From Phocaeicola coprocola DSM 17136 (GTDB taxonomy: Bacteria > Bacteroidota > Bacteroidia > Bacteroidales > Bacteroidaceae), in contig NZ_DS981428.1 in assembly GCF_000154845.1 (NCBI RefSeq), positions 1 to 64,000 of the forward strand: a DNA stretch of 64,000 bases. Reading direction: 5' to 3'. Below the pieces are notes generated by a model that saw only the letters and a list, made by a program, of their open reading frames with translations, ran no database searches and was not told where the DNA came from. The position numbers were made by a program, and so were the translations under genes. Positions 27,849 to 38,865 of the stretch are shown piece by piece (position 1 is the stretch's first letter; every line of letters starts with the position of its first letter).

Positions 27849-28592
27849 ATGAAAAAATTCGGTTTGATAGGCTATCCGCTCGGACATTCTTTCTCCAGGA
27901 ATTTCTTCAATGAAAAATTTCAGTCGGAGAATATCGATGCGGAGTACGTAAACTTCGAAATCCCCACTATAGAAGATTTTCCACAAGTTATTGTATCCAA
28001 CCCCACACTAGAAGGGTTAAACGTTACAATTCCTTATAAAGAGAAGGTCATTCCCTTCTTAAACGAATTAACCCCAGACGCAGCAGCTATAGGAGCTGTA
28101 AACGTTATCAAATTCGAGCGCAATAAAGGAAAACTTAAACTGATAGGACACAATTCGGATGTTATCGGTTTTACCCGATCTATCGAGCCACTTTTAGAAT
28201 CTTTTCATACTAAGGCTCTTATCTTAGGAACAGGAGGAGCATCAAAAGCCATCAATTACGGCCTCAAGACACTTGGCATAGAAACACTTTTTGTTTCACG
28301 AAGTGCACACAATGAGCATACCATTACGTATTCGGAACTGACACCGGAAATAATGGACGAATACAAAATAATTGTAAACTGTACACCCGTAGGAATGTAT
28401 CCGCAAGCAGACAAATGTCCGGAAATACCTTACGAATATCTTACTCCACGTCACTTGCTTTACGATTTGCTGTATAATCCTAATACAACACTATTTATGA
28501 GAAAAGGAAGTGAACATGGAGCTGTAGTAAAGAACGGACTCGAAATGTTACTCTTGCAAGCTTTCGGTGCATGGGATATCTGGAACAAATAA
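27849..28592 (+). CDS. aroE: Shikimate dehydrogenase
   Basis: 247 residues. GLIGYPLGHSFSRNFFNEKF (substrate Ser pair), GLNVTIPYKEKV with the catalytic Lys, HNSDVIGF with the catalytic Asp, ILGTGGASKAI (NADP-binding loop) and NCTPVGMYP. Reduces 3-dehydroshikimate to shikimate in aromatic amino-acid synthesis. It is slightly shorter than the E. coli enzyme (272). aroC, a later step in the same pathway, is at 32748. Confidence 0.95.
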   Translation: MKKFGLIGYPLGHSFSRNFFNEKFQSENIDAEYVNFEIPTIEDFPQVIVSNPTLEGLNVTIPYKEKVIPFLNELTPDAAAIGAVNVIKFERNKGKLKLIGHNSDVIGFTRSIEPLLESFHTKALILGTGGASKAINYGLKTLGIETLFVSRSAHNEHTITYSELTPEIMDEYKIIVNCTPVGMYPQADKCPEIPYEYLTPRHLLYDLLYNPNTTLFMRKGSEHGAVVKNGLEMLLLQAFGAWDIWNK

Positions 28593-28636
28593 GGCATATA
28601 ACTTGTTATTAAAGTAAATCAATCAGTAAGTTATAT

Positions 28637-29584
28637 ATGAAAAAACGAATTGCCATTGGCACAGGAATCTTTTTATTGGTTCTAGTGGGTTTACTTGCCG
28701 GAGGAAGCATATACATGATAAACTTTTCACTCCGCCCTGAAAACAGAGGAAAAGATATGGAAGGCTCTTTCACTTTTATGCGAGAAAAATATCCGCAAAT
28801 TATCCCATGGGTAGACAGCCTTCAGAATCATCATGCACTACGCGATACTTTTATCATCTCTCCCGATGGTATACGGATGCATGCCTTCTATGCCAGAGCC
28901 ATGAAGCCCACCTCGCATACGGCAATTATCGTACATGGATATACAGACAATGCTATCCGCATGTTTCACATCGGTTATCTGTATAACCATTCATTAAACT
29001 ATAACATTTTACTCCCTGATTTACGCTATACAGGGTTATCTGAAGGTGACGCTATTCAAATGGGATGGTTAGACCGAAAAGATGTCATGCAGTGGATTGA
29101 CATTGCTCCTGCATTGTTTGGTGATTCCTTACAAGCAGTAGTACACGGTATATCAATGGGAGCTGCCACTACCATGATGCTCTCAGGAGAAAAGCTTCCA
29201 GCATATATACGTTGCTTCGTTGAGGATTGTGGATATACCAGTGTATGGGATCAGTTCAAAAAAGAATTAAAAGAACAATTCGGACTTCCCGCATTCCCTT
29301 TACTATATACTGCCAGCTGGCTGTGTGAATGGCAAAATGGATGGAACTTCAAAGAAGCATCTGCTGTAAAACAAGTTGCCAAATGCCAAAAACCAATGTT
29401 CTTTATCCACGGTGATAAAGATAATTTCGTACCCACTTATATGGTACATAAAGTTTACGAGGCAAAGCCTCAGCCCAAGGAACTTTGGATTGTTCCGGGA
29501 GCTGACCATGCTACCTCTTATTTCTATTATCCTGAAGAATATACCTCACGTGTAGAACATTTCATCAAAAAGTATATTCCTTAA
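28637..29584 (+). CDS. Membrane-anchored alpha/beta hydrolase
   Basis: 315 residues. An uncleaved N-terminal transmembrane segment (AIGTGIFLLVLVGLLAGGSIYM) anchors an alpha/beta hydrolase domain. Catalytic triad candidates: Ser in the nucleophile elbow HGISMGA, Asp in HGDKDNFV and His in GADHATSYF; the oxyanion region is IIVHGYTDN. This resembles the BAAT/S9-type esterase-peptidase group (YqkD-like). Substrate unknown. It closes the phoH-to-aroE run, and a bidirectional terminator follows. Confidence 0.88.
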   Translation: MKKRIAIGTGIFLLVLVGLLAGGSIYMINFSLRPENRGKDMEGSFTFMREKYPQIIPWVDSLQNHHALRDTFIISPDGIRMHAFYARAMKPTSHTAIIVHGYTDNAIRMFHIGYLYNHSLNYNILLPDLRYTGLSEGDAIQMGWLDRKDVMQWIDIAPALFGDSLQAVVHGISMGAATTMMLSGEKLPAYIRCFVEDCGYTSVWDQFKKELKEQFGLPAFPLLYTASWLCEWQNGWNFKEASAVKQVAKCQKPMFFIHGDKDNFVPTYMVHKVYEAKPQPKELWIVPGADHATSYFYYPEEYTSRVEHFIKKYIP

Positions 29585-29590
29585 GAAGGT

Positions 29591-29640
29591 TTTTATTCCT
29601 CCTCGAGCAAAAACAAAGAAATGCCCTTGGAGGAATTTTT
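29591..29640. terminator. Bidirectional terminator between hydrolase and LRR genes
   Basis: ATTCCTCC pairs with GGAGGAAT; T runs lie on both strands (TTTTT at 29636-29640 and AAAAA-equivalent on the other side). It serves two convergent genes. Confidence 0.65.
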
Positions 29641-29656
29641 ATATCTATCAAAATAA

Positions 29657-30985
29657 TCAGTTATTTTCTTTCATTCTGCCGACTAATGTTCCCCAACTAT
29701 TTCGAAGGCTCTCATTGTCAACTTTATGGTTGTATGCTTGTAACGCACCTTTGGGAACGACAACCTGTTCAACTTGTTCCGGTAAAGAATAAATTTCTAA
29801 AGAAGGAGGTTCCGGTGCATTCACGGTAAACACCTTCACAGAACTGTTACCTAAAGCATTAAAAGCTAAATGCTTCAGATTTCGACCAAGAGTAAGAACA
29901 TCAAAGTGAACATTGGCAGAGAAAAGAGTCTGCCCTACAGATTCAACACTTTCCGGAAGTTCTACAACAGATAAATCCGGACAATATTGGAAAATACCAT
30001 GATGCATAATACCTGTCACTCCCTGCTTTAAGATACCGGTACTTTTTACCTGACGCAGATTACGACACAAATAGAAAGCTCTTTCTTCTATCAGTTCAAT
30101 ACTATTCGGTAAAGTCACTTCACGTAATCCTGATTCACGGAAAGCTTCAATCCCAATTTTCTTCAGAGATTCAGGAAGAGCTATCGAACGTAAGTTGTCT
30201 GTATGCAATAACGACTGACTGCTTATTTCCTCCAATGAAGCAGGTAAAACAATCGTTTCTGCAGCAACATTCGAAAGTGCCCGCATCGGTATAGTTTTTA
30301 TTTGGGTATGTCCTAAATCGAGCTGAATCAGATTCCGGCAACCATAAAAACAATATTCACCTATCTTTTTCAGACTTTCAGGAAAGACTATTTCCTTCAC
30401 CGGATTGTTTGAAAAGGCATCAGCCTGAATTTCCTCCAATCCTTCATTTAAAATGATTTTATTGAAAGAACAAGAAGCAAAAGCAGAAGAGGCAATTACC
30501 TTTACATCGGTTGGAAGACGATATTCCTCCCCTTCTTTCATTAAAACTTCTGTCAGTACTCCGTCTTTGATTACATAGTCAACCACTTTAATTGTGAAGC
30601 TGGCTTGCTTACCATCTATAACAATTGTTACAGGAAGTTCTTCTGATACATTTTCTGTCGAAAACCCTAAAATATTATCAGCCGAAACAGACAGCCTTTC
30701 CCGCTTACCATTATCGTATATACCTTCCACAACAAGTCCTTCCAGGTTTAAACCAGTATCAGCATGAAGTAAATAAGTCGTTTGCACAGGAAGAGACACA
30801 ATCTCTATACGTGTAAGAGTACCTTCCGGAGTTGAAGAAGAATCATCTTTTCCATGCTCGTCCGAGCTTCCATCCGACGGAGATATTGTCTGTTTCCGCT
30901 CTTCAACTATCGGGTCTTTCTTACAAGCAACGACAAGTAATACTGAGATTACAAGAAGTAAGGAATAACAAAGAAATCGCTTCAT
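29657..30985 (-). CDS. BspA-type leucine-rich-repeat lipoprotein
   Basis: 442 residues from ATG 30983-30985, which leaves a lipoprotein signal with lipobox LVVAC; a longer frame adds 12 residues before it. A Ser/Asp-rich linker is followed by a bacterial Ig-like domain (about residues 60-150, LLHADTGLNLEGLVVEGIYDNG) and then LRR_5 repeats of the BspA/Treponema pallidum type (LKKIGEYCFYGCRNLIQLDL, PNSIELIEERAFYLCRNLRQV). Surface-exposed proteins of this kind bind host or microbial ligands; the ligand here is unknown. The C-terminal KGALQAYNHKVDNESLRNSW matches the usual end of such repeats. Confidence 0.88.
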   Translation of the reverse strand: MKRFLCYSLLLVISVLLVVACKKDPIVEERKQTISPSDGSSDEHGKDDSSSTPEGTLTRIEIVSLPVQTTYLLHADTGLNLEGLVVEGIYDNGKRERLSVSADNILGFSTENVSEELPVTIVIDGKQASFTIKVVDYVIKDGVLTEVLMKEGEEYRLPTDVKVIASSAFASCSFNKIILNEGLEEIQADAFSNNPVKEIVFPESLKKIGEYCFYGCRNLIQLDLGHTQIKTIPMRALSNVAAETIVLPASLEEISSQSLLHTDNLRSIALPESLKKIGIEAFRESGLREVTLPNSIELIEERAFYLCRNLRQVKSTGILKQGVTGIMHHGIFQYCPDLSVVELPESVESVGQTLFSANVHFDVLTLGRNLKHLAFNALGNSSVKVFTVNAPEPPSLEIYSLPEQVEQVVVPKGALQAYNHKVDNESLRNSWGTLVGRMKENN

Positions 30986-31171
30986 AAAATCTTCACTAAA
31001 TAAAAAAAAATGATAAAACAATAATGTATAATAACCATTTCGGCGAACTTTTGTTCAGCAGCTTTTCCTTTTTTATTCAAAAATACCTCCATCCTAGTAA
31101 TCATGCTTTCCATTATAAAGCAAACTAACAGTTTTTTCAATAAGCCTTTCGGTTTTCCGCATAATTTTATG

Positions 31172-31179
31172 TATGTTTG
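31172..31179 (+). promoter_or_regulatory. -7 box of the lemA promoter
   Basis: TATGTTTG, 30 bases before the lemA ATG. Confidence 0.55.
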
Positions 31180-31209
31180 TAACAGAAACCAAATACAACA
31201 TTTACATTT

Positions 31210-31791
31210 ATGAAAAAGACATGGATTATCATTATTGCCGTAATAGCTGTTATTGCTGTTTACGGAATTTCTTCGTATAACTCAATGGTATCACAGGAAG
31301 AAGCTGTAGGAACAGCATGGAGTAATGTAGAAAACCAATACCAGCGCCGTGCTGACTTAATACCTAATCTGGTCAATACCGTCAAAGGATATGCAGCACA
31401 CGAAAAGGAAACGTTCGACGCTGTTGTGTCTGCTCGTGCCAAAGCAACCCAGACAACGGTAAGCATCGACGATCTGACTCCAGAAAAGATGGAAGCATAT
31501 CAGCGTGCACAAGGTGAAGTAGGCAGTGCTTTGAGCCGTCTGCTTGCCGTAACAGAAAATTATCCAGACTTGAAAGCCAATGAAAACTTCCAGACACTTC
31601 AGGCACAGTTGGAAGGGACTGAGAACCGCATCAGTGTGGAACGCCGTAACTTCAACAATGTAGCACGCAAATACAATACAGCAATACGTCGCTTTCCGAA
31701 AAATATCTTTGCCGGTATGTTCGGATTCGAAAAGCGTCCTTATTTCGAAGCTCAGGAAGGAGCCGAACAAGCTCCTGAAGTTAAATTCTAA
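31210..31791 (+). CDS. lemA: LemA-family membrane protein
   Basis: 193 residues. An N-terminal transmembrane helix (TWIIIIAVIAVIAVYGISSYN) precedes a long helical domain with the family core AWSNVENQYQRRADLIPNLVNTVKGYAAHEKETFDAVVSARAKA and a C-terminal FPKNIFAGMFGFEKRPYFEA. LemA proteins are coiled-coil envelope proteins of unknown mechanism that recur beside TPM-domain genes, as here (five bases downstream). Confidence 0.95.
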   Translation: MKKTWIIIIAVIAVIAVYGISSYNSMVSQEEAVGTAWSNVENQYQRRADLIPNLVNTVKGYAAHEKETFDAVVSARAKATQTTVSIDDLTPEKMEAYQRAQGEVGSALSRLLAVTENYPDLKANENFQTLQAQLEGTENRISVERRNFNNVARKYNTAIRRFPKNIFAGMFGFEKRPYFEAQEGAEQAPEVKF

Positions 31792-31796
31792 CAAGA

Positions 31797-32723
31797 ATGA
31801 GAAGAATCATATCGCTTGCACTGCTGCTTTGCAGCATCTTCACCACACTGTGGGCACAGTCGCATGCCTATAAGGTAGAAGAAATACCGATGGTTCACCT
31901 GCAGAACCGCACCCGCTATGTCAGCAATCCCGATGGAATATTGAGTGCCGATGCAGTAGCTGCGATGGACACTACACTTTTTGCTTTGGAGCAACGGACT
32001 GGTGTTCAAACGCTAGTCGTAGCCGTAAAGCAAATAGACGGAGGTGACTGCTTCGAATTTGCTTATCAGCTGGGAGAAAAGAACGGTGTGGGAGAAAAAG
32101 GAAAAGACAACGGACTGGTTGTCCTGCTGGTTACAGAAGAACGTTGCATTCAGTTTGCCACAGGATATGGTCTGGAAGGTGTTCTTCCTGATGCTGTCTG
32201 CAAACAGATACAAGTAAGGTACATGAACAAATACCTGGGAGAAGGCAACTGGGATGCCGGTATGCTGGCAGGTATTCAAGCTATCAGCCGCCAACTGGAC
32301 GGAACAGGTGAACCTCCCGTTCCCCGGAAGGAAGAAGAAACAGATTATTTACTTCTCATCATCCTGATATGCTGTTTCATCATTGTGCCTACACTTTTAT
32401 GGTTCAGCGTACGACAACGCAAGAGATGTCCACAGTGCCATAAACATACGCTTCGTCAGCTTTCCATACGAACGATATCACGTATGAACGGCATCCGCAC
32501 TGAAGAAATCGTGCTACACTGCACAAACTGTGGACACATTGTCCGCCGACAAAGACAAGTACGTGACGAAGACGATTTCCATCACCGTGGAGGCAACGGA
32601 GGCCCTTTCCTTGGCGGACCGTTCTTCGGAGGAGGTTTCGGAGGTAGCGGCGGTGGAGGCTTCAGTGGTGGCTCTTTTGGCGGAGGAAGCTTCGGAGGAG
32701 GAGGAGCTGGAAGCAAATTCTAA
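31797..32723 (+). CDS. TPM-domain membrane protein
   Basis: 308 residues. A signal peptide (ISLALLLCSIFTTLWAQS) leads into a TPM domain (about 45-170: VSNPDGILSADAVAAMDTTLFALEQRTGVQTLVVAV, GKDNGLVVLLVTEERCIQFATGYGLEGVLPDAVC). A transmembrane helix (LLLIILICCFIIVPTLLWFSV) follows, then a cytoplasmic zinc-ribbon-like segment with two CxxC pairs (CPQCHKHT, CTNCGH), and a Gly/Phe/Ser-rich tail. The tail is low complexity and probably disordered. Tightly coupled to lemA; the pair's role is not known. Confidence 0.9.
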   Translation: MRRIISLALLLCSIFTTLWAQSHAYKVEEIPMVHLQNRTRYVSNPDGILSADAVAAMDTTLFALEQRTGVQTLVVAVKQIDGGDCFEFAYQLGEKNGVGEKGKDNGLVVLLVTEERCIQFATGYGLEGVLPDAVCKQIQVRYMNKYLGEGNWDAGMLAGIQAISRQLDGTGEPPVPRKEEETDYLLLIILICCFIIVPTLLWFSVRQRKRCPQCHKHTLRQLSIRTISRMNGIRTEEIVLHCTNCGHIVRRQRQVRDEDDFHHRGGNGGPFLGGPFFGGGFGGSGGGGFSGGSFGGGSFGGGGAGSKF

Positions 32724-32747
32724 CTAAAAACGAACATTAAAGAATCT

Positions 32748-33827
32748 ATGTACAATAACACTTTTGGAAACATATTCCGTCTGACTAGTTTCGGCGAATC
32801 ACACGGAAAAGCTATTGGCGGAGTGATAGACGGATTTCCGGCAGGCATTACCATAGACATGGAATTTATACAAAAAGAACTGAACCGCCGCCGTCCGGGA
32901 CAGTCTGCCATTACAACTGCACGTAAAGAAGCTGATGAAGTAGAGTTTCTTTCAGGCATATACGAAGGAGTATCAACAGGATGCCCTATCGGATTTGCCG
33001 TATGGAATACCAATCAGCACTCAAACGATTATGACAACATGAAAGATGTCTATCGTCCTTCGCACGCAGATTATACTTACACCCAGAAATATGGCATACG
33101 CGATCATCGGGGCGGAGGACGTTCATCTGCCCGCGAAACAATAGCCCGTGTAGTGGCCGGAGCATTGGCCAAGCTTGCCTTACGTCAGTTAGGTATCAGC
33201 ATTATGGCATTTACTTCACAGGTCGGTCCGTTTAAACTGGATAAAGACTATACAGCTTACGATTTAACCAGCATAGAAAACAACCCGGTACGCTGTCCTG
33301 ATCAGGATCTGGCACGCCAGATGGCCGATTACATTTTCCGTATAAAAGGAGAAGGCGATACCATCGGCGGTGTAATAAGCTGCGTCATCAAAGGATGTCC
33401 CGTCGGACTCGGGCAACCAGTATTCGGTAAGCTGCATGCCGCACTGGGAAATGCGATGCTCAGCATCAATGCCGTAAAAGGATTCGAGTATGGACAAGGA
33501 TTCAGCAACATGGAACTGAAGGGAAGTCAGCAGAATGATATCTTTTATAACAATAATGGAGAAATAGGCTTCCGCAGCAATCGCTCGGGAGGTATTCAGG
33601 GAGGTATCAGCAACGGACAGGATATCTATTTCCGGGTAGCATTCAAACCTGTGGCAACCGTTCTCATGGAACAGCCTACGGTAGACATTCACGGAAATGA
33701 AACCATTCTGAAGGCTCGCGGACGACACGATCCTTGTGTACTGCCCCGTGCTGTACCCATCGTAGAAGCTATGGCTGCCATGACATTACTCGATTATTAT
33801 TTACTCGATAAAGCCTCAACATTATAA
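32748..33827 (+). CDS. aroC: Chorismate synthase
   Basis: 359 residues. The three family signatures are present: [39 protein letters not shown] and [17 protein letters not shown]. It converts EPSP to chorismate with reduced FMN. It follows the TPM gene by 24 bases and precedes an M20 peptidase by 9, so an aromatic pathway gene is embedded in an otherwise unrelated operon. Confidence 0.98.
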   Translation: MYNNTFGNIFRLTSFGESHGKAIGGVIDGFPAGITIDMEFIQKELNRRRPGQSAITTARKEADEVEFLSGIYEGVSTGCPIGFAVWNTNQHSNDYDNMKDVYRPSHADYTYTQKYGIRDHRGGGRSSARETIARVVAGALAKLALRQLGISIMAFTSQVGPFKLDKDYTAYDLTSIENNPVRCPDQDLARQMADYIFRIKGEGDTIGGVISCVIKGCPVGLGQPVFGKLHAALGNAMLSINAVKGFEYGQGFSNMELKGSQQNDIFYNNNGEIGFRSNRSGGIQGGISNGQDIYFRVAFKPVATVLMEQPTVDIHGNETILKARGRHDPCVLPRAVPIVEAMAAMTLLDYYLLDKASTL

Positions 33828-33836
33828 ATCATAACC

Positions 33837-35195
33837 ATGGAAATCAAACAATACATCAAAGAAAACGAATCCCGCTTTTTAGAGGAACTCTTCAGCCTGA
33901 TTCGCATACCCAGTATCAGTGCCCTGCCTCAACATAAAGATGATATGCTTGCCTGTGCCGAACGCTGGCGTCAGTTGCTTCTGGAAGCAGGAGCAGACGA
34001 AGCAATGATTATGCCTTCACAGGGCAATCCGCTTGTCTACGCAGAAAAGCGTGTCAGTCCCGATGCACCGACCGTACTTATTTATGCTCACTACGATGTC
34101 ATGCCTGCCGAACCGCTTGAACTATGGAAGAGCCAACCTTTCGAACCGGAAGTGCGCGACGGACACATTTGGGCACGTGGAGCCGATGACGATAAGGGAC
34201 AAGCTATGATTCAGGCAAAGGCATTCGAATACGTAGTAAAAGAAGGGCTGCTGAAGCACAATGTGAAATTTATTTTCGAAGGAGAAGAAGAAATCGGCTC
34301 ACCCAGCCTCAATGCTTTCCTGAAAGAGCATAAGGAATTGCTGAAAGCCGACGTTATCCTCGTTTCAGACACAAGTATGCTTGGAGCCGACCTGCCATCG
34401 CTGACAACCGGACTACGCGGACTGGCTTACTGGGAAATAGAAGTTACCGGCCCGAACCGTGATTTGCATTCCGGACACTTTGGAGGAGCTGTTGCCAACC
34501 CGATAAACACGTTATGCAGCATGCTTGCACAGGTTATAGATGCAGACGGCCGTATCACCATTCCTCACTTCTACGATGATGTAGAGGAAGTACCAGCAGC
34601 TGAACGCGACATGATTGCCCATATTCCTTTCGATGAAAAGAAATACATGGAAGCCATCGGTGTAAAAGCGTTGAAAGGTGAAAAAGGTTATTCTACTCTG
34701 GAGCGCAACAGTTGCCGTCCGTCGTTCGATGTTTGCGGAATCTGGGGAGGATATACGGGAGAAGGTTCAAAAACCGTTCTTCCATCGAAGGCATACGCCA
34801 AAGTATCTTGTCGTCTGGTTCCTCATCAGAACCATGAAGTCATCTCAAAACTGTTTGTCGATTACATTAACAGCATCGCTCCTGAATATGTACAGGTAAA
34901 GGTTACTCCTATGCACGGAGGCGAAGGCTATGTATGTCCGATATCTCTTCCAGCTTATCAGGCTGCCGAAAAAGGATTTACCAAGGCATTCGGTAAAAAA
35001 CCACTGGCTGTACGACGCGGAGGAAGTATTCCTATTATCAGCGATTTCGAACAGATTCTGGGAATCAAAACTGTCCTGATGGGATTCGGACTGGAAAGTG
35101 ATGCCATTCACTCACCCAATGAGAACTTCTCGCTCGACATTTTCCGTAAAGGAATAGAAGCTGTAGTAGAATTCCACAAAGAGTTCAGCAAATAA
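33837..35195 (+). CDS. M20-family dipeptidase
   Basis: 452 residues. Metal-binding landmarks of M20 peptidases: HYDVMPAEPLELWKSQPFEP (His and downstream Asp), WARGADDDKGQ, FEGEEEIGS (catalytic and metal Glu), VSDTSMLG, and the C-terminal GFGLESDAIHSPNE with the last His. The dimerisation or lid domain lies between about 190 and 320. It most resembles PepV/CNDP-type dipeptidases that act on short peptides in the cytoplasm; there is no signal peptide. Last gene of the lemA-TPM-aroC group. Confidence 0.93.
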   Translation: MEIKQYIKENESRFLEELFSLIRIPSISALPQHKDDMLACAERWRQLLLEAGADEAMIMPSQGNPLVYAEKRVSPDAPTVLIYAHYDVMPAEPLELWKSQPFEPEVRDGHIWARGADDDKGQAMIQAKAFEYVVKEGLLKHNVKFIFEGEEEIGSPSLNAFLKEHKELLKADVILVSDTSMLGADLPSLTTGLRGLAYWEIEVTGPNRDLHSGHFGGAVANPINTLCSMLAQVIDADGRITIPHFYDDVEEVPAAERDMIAHIPFDEKKYMEAIGVKALKGEKGYSTLERNSCRPSFDVCGIWGGYTGEGSKTVLPSKAYAKVSCRLVPHQNHEVISKLFVDYINSIAPEYVQVKVTPMHGGEGYVCPISLPAYQAAEKGFTKAFGKKPLAVRRGGSIPIISDFEQILGIKTVLMGFGLESDAIHSPNENFSLDIFRKGIEAVVEFHKEFSK

Positions 35196-35258
35196 CAACA
35201 AATACATTAAGTAGCAAAGAGACTTTCTGAAAAACGAAAGCATTTGCTTCATCTTTAT

Positions 35259-35321
35259 AAAAAACTCTCCCTGTTTCAGTCCTCATTTATTATGCAAGAC
35301 TAAAACAGGGAGAGTTTTTTT
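35259..35321. terminator. Bidirectional terminator between the M20 and glucosaminidase genes
   Basis: AAAAAACTCTCCCTGTTT pairs with AAACAGGGAGAGTTTTTT (a near-perfect stem of over 20 bp with a 16-base loop), giving T runs on both strands between convergent genes. Confidence 0.9.
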
Positions 35322-35347
35322 ATCTGTACCCCAAAGTTTTGCAGCTG

Positions 35348-36235
35348 TTAACGCAAGCGTAAGATATCTCCAACTTTCGGTGCTGGAGAATCAGGGTCCA
35401 TATTGTTCATCTTATACAGACGCTCCAGTCGTACACCAAACTTCTGTGAAATGCTATACATCGAATCACCGCTACGAACAACATATGCAATATGATCTTT
35501 AGTAGCACGACGACGCTTTTCTTCCAAATATACGATTTCACCACCGCGGAATACATAGTCCTTAGGCAGTTCATTATATTTACGCAACTTACGGTGACTG
35601 ATATCAAACTCTTTTCCCAATGACTTGAATGTATCTCCACGACGTGCTACGACATAAAGAAGTTCGTTTGCCAGATAAGGCTGATGAGGATTCGGGAACT
35701 CTTCCGCCCATTCCAGTCCCCCTTTATGGTCGTACTTATCCAAGTCATACAATTCTATGATATTAATCAGACGATTGGCATACTGCGGATCGGTAGCATA
35801 ACCTGCTTTTTTCAATCCCCTTGCCCAGCCTTTATAATCGGTAATTTTCAAACGAAACAAAAACGCATAGCGCGCACCCGAACGTAAAAATTTTGAATGG
35901 TCGCGATAAGAGTCCTTCGGATGCTTGTAAGCACGAAAACACTCATTACGCGCATCATCGTCATGACGTACGGAACGTCCGTCCCATGAACCGCCACACT
36001 TGATACCAAAGTGATTGTTCGATTTCCGCGCCAACTCACTTTTTCCAGCTCCCGACTCCAGCAGTCCCTGTGCCAGCGTAATACTTGCCGGAATACGGTA
36101 ATGCTTCATTTCATCTACAGCGATACCCCGGTATTTATGTATATAGTCTTCGTATACTTTGTTACGCTTTTGTGCCGACGTAGAAACCGTAATACACATC
36201 AGGCACATAAATATCAACCAATGAGATAGTTTCAT
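35348..36235 (-). CDS. Glucosaminidase with two LysM domains
   Basis: 295 residues. Signal peptide (MKLSHWLIFMCLMCITVSTSAQ), then a GH73-type glucosaminidase domain (about 30-170: IPASITLAQGLLESGAGKSELARKSNNHFGIKC with the catalytic Glu, FRAYKHPKDSYRDHSKFL, GWARGLKKAGYATDPQYANRLI) and two LysM domains (YVVARRGDTFKSLGKEFDIS and YVVRSGDSMYSISQKFGV). It should cut the glycan backbone of peptidoglycan in the periplasm, the LysM domains giving wall binding. Confidence 0.93.
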   Translation of the reverse strand: MKLSHWLIFMCLMCITVSTSAQKRNKVYEDYIHKYRGIAVDEMKHYRIPASITLAQGLLESGAGKSELARKSNNHFGIKCGGSWDGRSVRHDDDARNECFRAYKHPKDSYRDHSKFLRSGARYAFLFRLKITDYKGWARGLKKAGYATDPQYANRLINIIELYDLDKYDHKGGLEWAEEFPNPHQPYLANELLYVVARRGDTFKSLGKEFDISHRKLRKYNELPKDYVFRGGEIVYLEEKRRRATKDHIAYVVRSGDSMYSISQKFGVRLERLYKMNNMDPDSPAPKVGDILRLR

Positions 36236-36263
36236 TCTTCTTTCCGTTTAAATTAAAGCAGGG

Positions 36264-36271
36264 CAAAGATA
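36264..36271 (-). promoter_or_regulatory. -7 box of the glucosaminidase gene
   Basis: TATCTTTG on the minus strand, 29 bases before the ATG at 36235. Confidence 0.55.
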
Positions 36272-36356
36272 AACTATTTACACGAATAATACCACAGATG
36301 ATAGGAAATCTCCCTTTTTTTCCTTACATTCGTATAAACTTTAAACCCCACTGCCT

Positions 36357-36839
36357 ATGAAAGAAATAAAGATTGAAATAAATATCCGCGCTTTACGTTA
36401 CGAAGAACTGGACGAAAAAGACCGTAAGCTGATAGATGCTGCCAAAGAAGCTACGGCACGAAGCTATGCCCCTTACTCACACTTTTCGGTAGGAGCAGCA
36501 GCTTTACTGGCAAACGGTGTGGTAGTAACCGGAAGTAATCAGGAAAATGCTGCTTACCCGTCAGGAACATGTGCCGAACGTACCACGCTCTTTTATGCCA
36601 ATTCACAATATCCGGATCAGGCAGTAGACACACTTGCCATTGCAGCCCGCAGCGAAACGGGTTATCTCGACTCCCCTATTCCCCCATGTGGAGCCTGCCG
36701 TCAGGTTCTTCTGGAAACAGAACAACGTTTCCACCAGCCCATGCGGATACTGCTTTACAGTAAAAACGACATTTATGTACTGGAAGGAACCAAAGACTTG
36801 CTTCCGCTTTCATTCGGAGGTGAATACCTGAAAGTCTGA
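36357..36839 (+). CDS. cdd: Cytidine deaminase
   Basis: 160 residues, homotetrameric-type length. Zinc site and catalytic Glu: GTCAERTTLFYA (Cys and Glu) and PPCGACRQVLLE (two Cys). The N-terminal AKEATARSYAPYSHFSVGAAALLANG is the substrate-binding part. Converts cytidine and deoxycytidine to uridine forms in pyrimidine salvage. Divergent from the glucosaminidase gene, and followed by a bidirectional terminator. Confidence 0.95.
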   Translation: MKEIKIEINIRALRYEELDEKDRKLIDAAKEATARSYAPYSHFSVGAAALLANGVVVTGSNQENAAYPSGTCAERTTLFYANSQYPDQAVDTLAIAARSETGYLDSPIPPCGACRQVLLETEQRFHQPMRILLYSKNDIYVLEGTKDLLPLSFGGEYLKV

Positions 36840-36883
36840 AGAGTTTTCCATCGGCAGTCATTAAGTCCGATGAAAACAAAATA

Positions 36884-36932
36884 AAAAAACGGAGAAGTGA
36901 CCCCGAAACAAGTTCCACTTCTCCGTTTCTTT
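36884..36932. terminator. Bidirectional terminator between cdd and the ABC-F gene
   Basis: AACGGAGAAGTG pairs with CACTTCTCCGTT around a 16-base loop, with an A run upstream and a T-rich stretch downstream. Confidence 0.8.
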
Positions 36933-36949
36933 GTTATTTCATTTCCTTC

Positions 36950-38575
<1,626 letters not shown>

Positions 38576-38603
38576 CTATACCTATTTAAAAATTAATCGG
38601 ATG

Positions 38604-38611
38604 CAAAGATA
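38604..38611 (-). promoter_or_regulatory. -7 box of the ABC-F gene
   Basis: TATCTTTG on the minus strand, 35 bases before the ATG. The rest of the 296-base divergent spacer (38612-38865) is AT-rich; it holds CTTCAGCA (38764-38771) and the inverted copy TGCTGAAG (38831-38838) around a CGTACAAAAAATAAAAAAA stretch. Confidence 0.5.
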
Positions 38612-38865
38612 ATATAAAAAAGTGAGATACAGAGCAAAGCAAAGCGTAATGATTGAGGATAATAAAAAGAAGGAAGTCAGCCAAGGGGAATTTGGAGGAA
38701 TCAATCGGAACTGATACTTTTGCAAAATACTTTCAAAAAGACCTGCCGATAAGGTGTCAAAAACTTCAGCAAGAAAGGATTATTTTTCGTACAAAAAATA
38801 AAAAAAGATCTCGATGTTTTGTATAAAAGATGCTGAAGAATTAATAGCAACAAAAATTGAAACAA

